DNA of 64,000 nt from Platynereis dumerilii (taxonomy: Eukaryota > Annelida > Polychaeta > Phyllodocida > Nereididae), in the NCBI GenBank assembly GCA_026936325.1, contig JAPTHN010000003.1, positions 65,298,692 through 65,362,691 of the forward strand, in the 5' to 3' direction. The first letter of the stretch is position 1; each line of letters begins with the position of its first letter. Positions 35,101-47,100 of this stretch are shown here, piece by piece. The position numbers and the translations under genes were made by a program. Below the pieces are notes generated by a model. That model was not told the origin of the DNA, did not search any database, and saw only the letters and a list, made by a program, of their open reading frames with translations.

Positions 35101-38100
35101 CTCTGTCTTGGCAAAATTAATATACTCAGAAACCATTCAGAATTTAAGACCTCAGGGGGGGGGGAGTTTTGCTTGGGGGCATCCTTATCAATGATTTCCA
35201 ATAATGTTTATCTGATGATCGAATTCTTAGCCTCCTTGTCTGGCCTTTCCCTAATTTTTGGGGAGCTGAAAGATAGTCAACTCAGTTTATGTAGTTGAAT
35301 GGGAAGCCCCGTATATTTATTAATAGATCGTGACGTCATTACGTTGCAGCAATACGGATTCACTTTAGGTAAACGGAACGGTACATGAAACGGCAATACA
35401 TTACATTACCCCTTTGTTAGTTAAATTTTACCTTTACTATCAATAAAGTTGAAATTTGATATACCTTTTACATAGTGTTGAAATTGTTAAACTTTTACAT
35501 AGTGTTGTAATTTTACTGAGAATTTTATAAAAATTACTTTACACAAATTTACTTTACCAGTAAATATATTTGGTAAAAGTTTACATTACCAGTAAGAATA
35601 CTGAACAGGTACTTAACAATAAATTTGTTAACAATCACAAACTTTGTAGATTATACAAAATCTTGAACCTCAACGGTTGGTTCTAAGTTACCAATACTGA
35701 TTACAGAATTGTGAAATTGTAACCTTAAAATTAATACTGTTGTAAATCACAGAACAATATAAACCATGAACAAGTAAACTTCATTACACTTTAAACATGT
35801 GTATGATTAACTCACTGAACATAATCATTCAACCTTTTAGGTTTACGCAGAGTCCTACTTGGTCTTTGCATGGAAGCTTGACCGCTATCTAATGGAGTGG
35901 AATCTAAAGTAGTAGGAACTGATGGAGTTGAATCAGTTGGAACTAACTCTGGCTCATAAGGAGTCGTACCACTTTGTAGGTCAGAGACTTGATCTCTGCT
36001 AAGATTAACTTTTTTGAAATGACTAGCATTTCTGGTCTTAATCTCAGAACCTCTTGCAGCTGTTATCATAGACTGCTTTCTACCTATGACCTTAAAAGGA
36101 ATGGGTTGAAATAGTGGAACCAGTTTACCCTTCTTGAGAGTTTCTTTCATTAAAACTGCATCACCAATTCTAATTTCAGTTTCTTTGATGTTTCTTGTTC
36201 TTTCTGCGTTACGTTTCATCGTTTCTTTGGATCTATTATCCTTCTCTAAGAAATGTGGTCTAGGACCAACTTGAACAATTTCTGGCAATTGGGTCTTAAG
36301 AGTGTAGCCATTCAAGGCAGTGGCAGGAGCGACACCTGTTGAACTATGTGGCGTGGCCCTATAATTTCTAAGAAATCTGCATAACTCACGTTGCCAGTCT
36401 TTGTTTTCTACCTGAGCACACTTGACTACTTTGCCTAGTCCTTTCATAAAGCTTTCGGCTTGACCGTTTGCTTCAGGCCAATAAGGAGTCACAGTTTTGT
36501 GCCTAAATCCTAACTCTTTTGCAAAGTTAGCAAATTCAGAACTTTGGAATGGAGTACCATTATCTGATTTTACCACGTCTGGAATACCTCTAGAAGCAAA
36601 TATCTTGTAAAATTTCAAGATGACAGGTTTGGCGGAGAGAGATTTGAGAACTTCAACTTCGGGAAATCTGCTATACTCATCTGCTACGACCATGAGATAA
36701 TGTCCAGATGGCAATGGTCCAAAGAAATCAGTACATACACTTGACCAAGGTTTATCTGGTAACTTAGTCATTTGTAAGGGAGTACGGGGTTTGGAGTCAT
36801 GAGTACATTTACATGGAATGCACGAGCTAATCTTGTCCTCAACTAACTGATCTAGACCTGGAAACCATACCTTTTCTCTAAGCAACATTTTGGTTTTGAC
36901 GATACCTTGATGCCCGATATGTGCTAAGTCTACGACCTGTTTCTGTAAGAGTGGGGGAATGAGAATTCGCGAACCTCTCAATAAGATACCCTCTTGAGTT
37001 ACACTCAATTCAGATTTGACTTTAGACAAAGATTGTAAGCAATTGAGATCAATATCTGCGTTCCAATGAGTACTGTCATTGACTAGGTACCATTTACCTG
37101 ATTTAATCAGTTCTTTCACTACAGTGAACGTGGGGTCTCTAACCGAAACATCGGCTATTTCTTGCAGAGTCATTGCTGTGGGAACAGCATTGTGGGAGAT
37201 GAACTTAAGATATTCTTCAGCTACGTCGGCTGATCTGTCATCATATTGACTCGCAATGGGATGCCGTGACAAGTAATCGGCAGGGTTTTCTTTGCCGGGG
37301 GCATACTTGATGTCAGGCATGTAGGGCTGAAGGCGGAGTTGCCACCTTTCTAATCTAGTGGGAAGTTTATTTCCTGATTTGGAAAATATTCCTAGCAATG
37401 GTTTGTGGTCGGTCATTACGGTCACAGGCTTGCCGTAAATGTAGATGTGAAATCGCTCACATGACCACACAATACCAAGAGCTTCACGCTCGAGTTGAGA
37501 GTAGCGTTGCTCGGTGTCTGTTAAAGATCTACTGGCGTAGGCGATAATTCTAGAATTTCCTTGATTATCCTTCTGATTCAACACTGCGCCTAATCCGACT
37601 GGGGATGCGTCGACCGAAATTTGGCTACCTAGATTTGTGTCAAAGTAGGCTAAGACAGGATCAGTCTGAAGCCATTGAACAATAGTGTCGAAAGCACTTT
37701 GTTGTTGGGTTGACCATTCAAATGACACATCTTTTCTAAGAAGTTTGCGCATGGGCGCTGTTAAAGTAGAAAAGTTGGGAACTAGTCTAGCACAAAAATT
37801 CAACATTCCGAGAAGACTTTGCACCTCCGATACGTTGGTAGGTGGAGCTAATTGAGACAGAGCTTCGACCTTGATAGGATCAGGTTGCATACCAGCACCT
37901 GAAAAGATCATGCCATAGTACTTGACTGAATCAGTGTTGAACACACATTTTGGCAAATTGATAGTTAGACCTCTAGCTGATAGATTGTCTAAGACCTTGT
38001 TAAGAGCAATATCATGCTCGGCTTGAGTGCTTGCACCAATGATAACATCATCAGATATGTTCTTTGCTTGAGAAACATCTGCAATAGCATCTTCGATAGC

Positions 38101-41100
38101 TTTCTGAAAGATTTCGCTCGCACTGTTGATACCAAAACTAAGACGCTTTGACCTGAATAGTCCTTTATGAGTAATGAACGTTGTCAGATCTCTACTCTCT
38201 GGGTCTAGTTCTAGCTGTAAGTAACCTTGGCGAAGATCAATCTTACTGAAGATAGTACAATCTTTGAGGTGTTCAGATAGATCATCTAAAGTAGGCATAG
38301 GATGTCTTTCCCTAACAATAGCTTTGTTTGCCTCTTTCATGTCTACACATAACCTAACTGCACTAGGATCACTAGGTTTCGGCACTACTACGATGGGAGA
38401 TACCCAGGTCGTGGGACCATCAGCCGGTTCAATAATGTCATTTTTCAACAATCGATCTAACTCTTTCTCTACAAGTGAACGAACATGGAAAGGAACTCGT
38501 CTACAGCGCTGAATAACTGCAGGATAAGATCTGTCAATGTGAAGTTTGAACTGCTTGTCTTTCATCTTGCCTATCCCTTTGACAAGATTTGGATAACTCT
38601 GACTAACACTTTCTGCTACTGTGCTAAGTGAATTCACGTTGTGAAGTGGTTTGTGAATTGTAATCATGCCTAGCAACTGGGAAGTTTTGACACCTAGAAG
38701 ACAACCTGACTTTCCTGGTAAAACATACACAGTATCTCTAATCGACTGATTATTGTACGATATGTCAGTTACAAATTTGCCGATTGGCTTGAGCATATTT
38801 GAATTGTCACCGTAAGGGTTGATCTTACAATTTGTGTCACACAGAATCACATTGTTGAACAACTTCTGATAAGTAATGTGATCAATCACGTTACATGACG
38901 CGCCAGTATCTGCCATAGCTTTGAGAATTACATCACCAATTTTCACAGAGTACACAGGTGGATAGTCTACAATGTTTGAAGTTGAATTCTTGACAGAGAA
39001 TTGACTTGACAGTTTGTTCACAGTTTCATTTGACACATTGTTCACAGTTTCATTTGACACATTGTTCGCAAAGTTTGCAGTGTTCATCACAAATTCAAGA
39101 GCATTTGCTTGAGCATTTGATTGATATGACACATTTGATTGAGCATTTGATACATTTGACTGAGCATTTGATACATTTGATTGAGCATTTGATACATTTG
39201 ATTGAGCATTTGATACATTTGATTGAGCATTTGATACAATTGATACATTTGATTCAGCATTTGATACAGCATTTGATTGAATTGATACATTTGATTGAAT
39301 TGATACATTTGATTGAATTGATACATTTGATGGAGCATTTGCATTTACGTGAGCATGAGCATTAGCATTTGACACATTGTTCGTAGTGTTCAAGGTGAAG
39401 GAATCACAAGCATTTGAAGCATTGTCAAAATAAATGGAAAACACATATTCGTCGGACTCGTCGCTCGAGTCGGGTGCTTGTTCGACAGTGTTAACGGATT
39501 TTCCGTGTGATTTTCCATGCGATTTTCCTTGCGATTTACGATTCTTCTGAAACGATCGATTCTTGGGTCGTGTCGTAGCGTTTGCTGAGCTTGTTGCGCT
39601 TGATTTGCAGAACGATGTGAAATGATGTTTCCTTTTACAGGAACTGCATGTTGCTCCATAGGCCGGACACTGTCGCTGTCCGCCTTGATGGGGGTACTGT
39701 CCACCACAATTGTAACAAGTTGAAGTTGTGCTCACGGTTGGCTTCTTCCTTTGAAAGTTGTTGTATTTGCGTAATTTGTTCACCGCTGCTGTGTCGTCTG
39801 ATTTTACGGACATCTGAGCAAATTGTTTCTCGATTTGCTCGTTTTGAACGTTGACAAGTTCGTTGTTCCTGGCTTCTGCAAGAACGTCGGCAAGTGTCAG
39901 CTGGGCACCCTGACGTGAAAGTCCTTTTTTGCGCACTTTGGTGTCACGCATGGTCTGAATTAAGTGAGATTTGATTTCAGCGTCGATGTTGGGGAATGCA
40001 CAAGTAGCTGCTTTTTGCCGGAGGCGAATGTGATAAGCGTCGACAGTTTCATCTGCTTTTTGTCTAAGCGATCGAAAATTTGCTATTTCGAATTCAATGT
40101 TCACTTGGGGTCGAAAAAATTCTTGCAGCGCTTGTTTAGCATCTGCGTAAGTTGCACCTTGGTTGGGCAGGGACAGAAAATCTTCATAGCTGGTGGGGCC
40201 TATGAAATGTAGGAGGTTGGCTCGTTTACGTAAATCGTTAGTTACATTGATGGCAACCAAATAATTTTCCAGGCGCTTTACCCAATTGTCCCAGTGTGCC
40301 CCAGGGTTTTTCCGATCTGGCCCAACTAAATCATCAAACATCACAACTGCCGGTACATTTGACGCCATCATCACAGCTGCCACAAACACAATTACGATCA
40401 AAAATAGTAGTTTGAACATACTACCGACTCAAATTTGACGTTTTGTTAAAAGTCAGACAGTCCACATGGTCCAGACGTTCCATTTTGTCTAGGAATGGTG
40501 CGGGCGTGCGTTGACAACCGATCTTTTGAGACGCTCGTTCTCGAGGTTTAGTCATCCATTTAGACGAAAATTGTAGTCAAGTTTGTTCCATGGTTGTTGA
40601 ACTGCAATCCTACCATATTGGCTCCCGATGGCAGGCTGTTTAAACGATAATTTTGGCCTTTATCCTCGTCGCCAATGAAAGATAGTCAACTCAGTTTATG
40701 TAGTTGAATGGGAAGCCCCGTATATTTATTAATAGATCGTGACGTCATTACGTTGCAGCAATACGGATTCACTTTAGGTAAACGGAACGGTACATGAAAC
40801 GGCAATACATTACAGGAGCAACTACCCCCCCCCCCATTTCTCGTCCTGTGGTGTGCCCATGCAACACCACCATGTTCACTTCCGAAAAATCTCCCCATCA
40901 CCCCCATTCCAGTCATCAATTCTGAACAGTTCTTTGGCGAAGATCTCACCTAAAAGGCTGAAAAGCCACAAGGTGCTGCCCCCAAGGAGAAATTTCACAA
41001 CAGGACACCATGAATGTCCATGATGGATCAAGCAAGTGGCTCAAACATATCAGTTTCACCTGCTCCAACTGAATCAAACAACCATACATGCAGATTAATC

Positions 41101-44100
41101 AATTGTTATTCACACTTAGACAGCCCATTAGCCTGACTTGTTGGTAGCAGTTGGAATCAAGACTCAAGCTGGGAGTGCCAATAGTGATGTCAGTATTGCA
41201 ATACTGACATCATCTGTGCACATATTCACATGGAACATGGCACACTTATACGAGATCTGTAATAATTGTAAAACTTGGCTGATGTTTTCATTCCCATGTG
41301 TCTATCTGTCCATCTGCCCATTCGTCTGCCAGTTAGCAAACTACAGCAAAAAAAAAAAGTTATCAAATCATGCGCATGGGCTAGTCATTGAGAGTGGAGA
41401 ATGCTTCTCTCTTCAGAGTGCAGGGGAAAACCATACTACTACTTCTACTACTTATACCATTCGACACCTCTGTCAGCCAATCATGAGCCAGTATTTCACT
41501 GCAATAAAACCCATATTCTTTGTTGTTCAGTTATCCTCCCATGTCTTATGGTATAAGCCAGTTATTCACCGCGGGATCGGCAATATGTGTTTATCACAGC
41601 TCGGGCTAACGCCCTCGCTGGATAAATCACATATTGCCTCTCCCTAGGTGAATAACCTATACTTGTAAGTGAATGTGGAGGTGTGACAGAATTAGAATCT
41701 TTAGAATTCGTCTGTGAAAGCAGTAGGGGTAAAAAGTACAGATATAAAGTATGGCACTGTCAAGAAGGTTGTAAAACAGAGAAATTGGTGGAATTACAGC
41801 CCTATTAATGGAGAATTGAAGGAATGTATAGAACACAACGAAATAGTCCAAATTTTTTATATAATAGGATGTGAGTGATGTGATGTGAGTGAGCATGTTA
41901 ATTAACAACTCTGGTCTTATTGTGTGATTGCTGCTTTTCCTTGCAGATGTGGATTTAACAAAAGAGGTTGTAACCTGTCCAGTGAAATATGGGGGATTTA
42001 TTCTCTTCAATAATTTATCTCCACACAGAAGGTCAGTCTTGAAACTATTTGCAATTGATATGCAGAATATGTATACTGTATTGGTTTTTATCGACAGAAT
42101 ACGAAACTATACTGAAACTCGCATTTGGAAACATATTATGAGTTATCTGGCGGCTGTTAATTAGTGCCCAGCAGTAACTCAATTAGATATGTATGATAAT
42201 ACATATCTGCTTCCTAAAGATCCATTTCAAAAGGTTTAAATCAAGACAGACAAGATGGTTGATGTTGACAGCTTCAAGACCAGAGATAAACTAATGCTTT
42301 ATTTCCAAGATGGCTGACTGTTCCAGTCAGTGACCTCATTTACATACATATTAATTATATACAGGCATGGCCATTGAGCCATGATGATTCCACTGAGGGT
42401 CTGTTCCCTGACCCTTTTAACAACCCCAACAATATAAACCATGAGACAAAGACACAATGTGGGACTCTTCCACATTTAGGTGGCACAAGTTTACCTTTAA
42501 TTGCCCCAAGCCAATTGAGAGCCCAATTCTCTTGTGTCATTGCTTGACCAACCCAAAGCACCCTGATGGGAGGTCCTAAGTTGTCATACCAATAGGGCAA
42601 TTAGGGCCTCTCTCAGGTGTGCAGGCAAGGGGGTTCAGACAATGACCAGCATGAGACAATTGGGGTGTTTGACTTCTAAAAAGTACAATGGCTATTGTTG
42701 AGTTAGACTTCTGAGTTTTAGATAGTTACCCCAGTGCCACCTACCAGTGAGATGAGATCCATAATTAAGATTTAATATGACACAGCCTTAATGAGTGTTA
42801 GTTCTGTTAACCAAGATTAGTTATGATTCAATAAACAATGATCAATAACCTGGATCTTACACAACTCCCCTCCCTTAAGAAGATCTATGAACTATGTGAA
42901 GAGATCTTAAGCTAGGCCTATAGAGCTAAGAGACAGTTATTGACTTATTTGATAAATTAATTTCAATGACACCAAATTATAACTAAAACCATGTTCAGAT
43001 GTACTACATTATTACAAGGGTTACACAACTCCCATATCATAGATATGGCTAATCAATCAAGGGCCAGTTCATATCCTTTTGAATCAGGCCCCCTGCCGAG
43101 AAGTTTATCTCCTTAAATTTTGCTTTGGTACACTGCACTAAATATAGTAAATGACAATGTTCATTTACATATCCTAAAACCTATAACCAAGAACTAGATA
43201 TGTTTCAATTAGAGATAAAGACTGTGTCATGGCATCAATTTTTTTTAAAATATGCATATAAACTGACAATAGATTTTGATGAACCCAAGATAATAATGAA
43301 GTAAGAGTACCCAGGGGTGAGTAATATATATATCAATTCAAAATGAAATTGTCCAAATTAGCATTGACTTTAAAATGTCTCAAGTTTTCTGTCATTCATT
43401 TCTTAACTGCACATATATGCCTCCAGGCATAGTTTCAAAGTCATTTACATAGCAAACTTGCAATTCAAAGACATAGTGATACACAACAAATCAAACAATT
43501 CATGAAGGCTTTAAATTTTCATTACTAGAGCTTCCTTAAGTAACTTCATTCTGTGCTTCCACCCTTGACACAGATCCTTCAATTAATGCATTTTATATAC
43601 ACTACATTTAACAATACTGGTGCGACATGAAAGTTATCCTATATCAGTTTTCAAGAGTCCTTTAATTGATACATCCCATATCAGATTCCAAGAGACTACT
43701 AAGGGGGGCACTTTGGAGGCTCATTGACCTTTGTGACCTTTGACCTAGTTGCATACTAATGAGGTCATGACCTTGACCTATCTGCATACTAATTAGGTGA
43801 TGACCCTTGACCCCATTAGTTGACCCCTAATTACCCTTAATTGACCTTTAATCGACCTATTATTAATTATTGACAATTATTCGACTCGTAATTGGTCTTA
43901 ATAGCTAGTAATTGATCATTTAATGACCGGTAATTGACCAATTAGTAATGACTTATTGACTTTATATGACATTTAAATATTGACCTTTAATTGACCTATA
44001 TTAGATCTATTTGACATAAATCTATCTGACCTTTAAATATTGACCTTTAATTGACCTATATTAGATCTGTTGACATAAATCTAACCAACCCAGATTTGCA

Positions 44101-47100
44101 GAGTGATCTATCTGACCTCCTAGAAGAGTAGACCAATCACATTTGAATAATAATCTCCTAATGAATTTCATTCAAAATATAACAAACAACACTTTTTTCA
44201 ATTTTCAACTTTATTATTATAATTTTTCAAACTTTATTATACACAGAATTCACACACAAGGAACGAGTGATATATAGCTACCTTATGCACACTAAAAGTT
44301 TGTCACTGAGACAGGTGTAATAAAAACTAAGGCATAGGTATTTTTAATAATTTATTTCCATTTCACAGTTATAATATAATTCTCAAAACTTCAAACAATT
44401 CTTCAACAACTTCTCTCTTCAATTTTATTCCTCTTGTAGAAGGCCGGTACTGGCCATCATTCATTTGACGTATGTGTCTGAAGTCAACAGTCCCATTAGA
44501 ATGGCAAGTAATCCGAATTGAATTCTTGAAGTCAAAAATTAATTGTGCTCTCTCATCAAATGCTCTGTTTATGTCACTTTCCAAATTTAAAAAGTCCATA
44601 GTTTCTCTTTCATGAAAAGATATTCCATATCTGGTTGGGTATTCACCAATATATTTCCGAACACCTACTATATTTCCCCAGCTATAATCATCCATTTGCA
44701 ATCTAGTATCATCAAGTAGTATGTATATGAAAGGGTACATAGTCACCTCCACTGTGTGCCTTATGTATAGAATAACTCAGTAGATTTCTTTTATAGACCT
44801 TTTGCACTCCTCAATGAAGTGGACTATTCCAGTGATCAAAGAGGTGACCTTTGACCTGATAAATGGACTATTCCAGTGATCAAAGAGGTGACCTGTGATC
44901 TGATAAATGGGCTATTCCAGTGATCAAAGAGGTGGCCTTTGACACACATCCCATCAATCATTCTATTTTTAGGACACTTCTGACAAGTTGTGACATGTTA
45001 TGGTCACAGGAAGTGACCTTCAACAGGATCACTCATTCTATTTTTAGAACATTTCTGACAGGTTGGCTAGCTTGCACTATAAAAGGAGTTAGTTGAGTGG
45101 CCTTGTCATCATTTGTGAAGATGGCAGCAGTAAAGGAGTTTTCCTACACTTTGGCTGATGGCACTACAAGAGTAGAGCTTTCCACATACAACAACCAAAA
45201 TAATCTTCATATTAGAAGGTTCTACAACAATGAATTCCCAACTAGAGAAGGAATATGTTTGAAGGAGAGAGACATTCCAGAATTTCTGAAGTTGAAGTCA
45301 GCTATAAACAGAGCTTATGAAGAGAAGGAGTCATGGGAGCATGAATTCAATGAATATATTGGAGTGACTTGCTACCCTTCAGGGAAAGTCGACCTCAGAT
45401 ACCGGATAAAACTTCAATGTGGCAAGATTTTGTATTCGCGAAAAGGTATTGTCCTGACAAGACCTTTAATTGAGCAATTATTTGATATTTTGTGTAAAGA
45501 ATACTGTTATTAAAAGCTTGAAATTTAACTACTAGTTTGTTTTTATTATGAAACCATAAATATTGGTAATATTGGATACAATGCATTTGATTGTCTATAT
45601 ATATATATATATATAGGTCAATTACGTCAATGTGAACATGTAAATCACTCCATAGTAGTAAAAATAGCTCAATACATATGAATAATACAATCTGACCTCA
45701 TATAGGTCATAGGTCATGTATAGGTCATAGGTCGTGACATCTTTAAAATGGTCACCGAAAGCACCCACATAGTAGTACTGCCAAAAATTATACAATCTCA
45801 TCAAATATTATTTCAGTTGATACTGAATGGTGTATTCCGTCAGAGAACATAAACATTTCATGGCACATTCAGTTTATGTCTCTGGTTTAGTCAACTAAGG
45901 TTACAAAGGCTACAAATCTGAGGTATTTCAGTATAAATTTTAACTTTGAATTGATCTATTCAATAAATTTATTATGGTGTCGACAAAATGCTCCAATATA
46001 AGTGTGAGAGAACCATGCTGTGATCAAAACACTACACCAATCTGAAGTAATTTAAGTATAATTTTTAACCTTGATGTATTCAATAGAATATTGGTTAAAT
46101 TGGGGGGTTCTAAAACTGCCATCCAACATAGGACAATTTCTCACAGCAAGCTTCAAACCCAGGACCAACCAGGTCTTAGAGACATGCACTTAGTACTGGG
46201 TTAGACGGCTGCACCATATTTATCTAGCTATCAGATGGAGGACAAGACAATGAAGCAAAGGATGATTCAAACTGCTGCCCGACATAGGTCCATTTTGCAC
46301 AGCAAGATTCAAACCCGGGACCAACTAAACTGTTTGTTCGGTAAATAAAATTGGCAGTCATTTGTATCCTACATGACTCAAATATTGTCCTTCATAATCC
46401 CACAGGATTGCATAAACATCCCTGTTTCAAGAAGCAGGTTTTGTGACATGCATTAAACTGTTTGGAAAATAAAATTGGCAACCATTTGTATCGTACATGA
46501 CTCAAATATTTTCCTTCATAATCCCACAGGTTCTCTCAGGAATGACAGAGATTTGACAGACTTTGCTTAAAACAGATACATCCTGATATCAGGAAAAAGG
46601 AGATTTCTGCTTTTCCCTGTTATCAGAAATTGCAGAATTTGATATATATATATTTCTGTTTTTTTGGGTTTTGGGCATCTTTAAATTTTTTTAAAAATTT
46701 TATATATTTTCACAAATTTGTGGGTTTGATCTTCTATGTAACTGAGGTGTATGGATTAAAGTTTCTCCACCAGAGGGCAGAAAATTGAGGTCTAATGTGC
46801 TGAGACTGCATGGTAGCCCTCTATTGGCAGATTTACATTGCACTTCAATAAGCTCAGTCCAACAAGTTCTGATATCAGGAAAAAGCAGAATTCTGCTTTT
46901 CCTGTTATCAGAAATTGCAGAATTTGAGATATATTTCTGTTTTGGATTTTTCAAATTTTCAGTTTTCCAAAATTTGTGGGTTCGATCTTCCTCTCATGGA
47001 CAGGGGTATGCTGTGATGAATTGACCTCTTCTGAACACAACTTTTAAGGTATTTGTTGTAATAATAAACCCTTCTGCCCCAACGGTATAACCGATTGGTT

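Larger units (their letters stand above)
35267..40814 (-). mobile_element. Ty3/Gypsy LTR retrotransposon, looks whole
   Basis: Two identical 139-bp LTRs (35267-35405 and 40676-40814) run TG...CA on the - strand and are flanked by a 5-bp duplication GGAGC (35262-35266 and 40815-40819). Next to the 5' LTR (the high-coordinate side) is a primer-binding-like TTGGCGACGAGG; next to the 3' LTR is a purine tract AAAGGGG. One long open frame fills the interior. LTR identity implies a very recent insertion. It is antisense to the dioxygenase gene, in intron 6. Confidence 0.96.
35125..40936. mobile_element. Old MITE relative split by the Gypsy element
   Basis: Left part 35125-35266 has AACCATTCAGAATTTAAGAC followed by a G tract and GGAGTTTTGCTTG. 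Right part 40815-40936 has a C tract and CAGTCATCAATTCTGAACAG. Together they resemble the diverged ends of the family seen intact at 25031-25450. Confidence 0.65.
40937..41946. other. End of intron 6 with hairpins
   Basis: No coding segment before exon 7. Holds a 28-bp perfect palindrome and a ~110-bp hairpin (separate entries). Confidence 0.5.

Noticed and set aside
39006-39365. Plus-strand frame rich in HLIEHLIHL
   Set aside because: Shadow of the tandem repeat in the Gypsy polyprotein on the other strand.
40368-40419. Hydrophobic leader of the Gypsy frame as a signal peptide
   Set aside because: Gag proteins are cytosolic, and the next Met (MASNVP) is a normal gag start; the upstream codons are probably 5' leader.
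42355-42600. 81-codon frame found identically at 42355-42600 and 55494-55739
   Set aside because: Both lie in the LTRs of one element, so identity reflects LTR age and not coding constraint.
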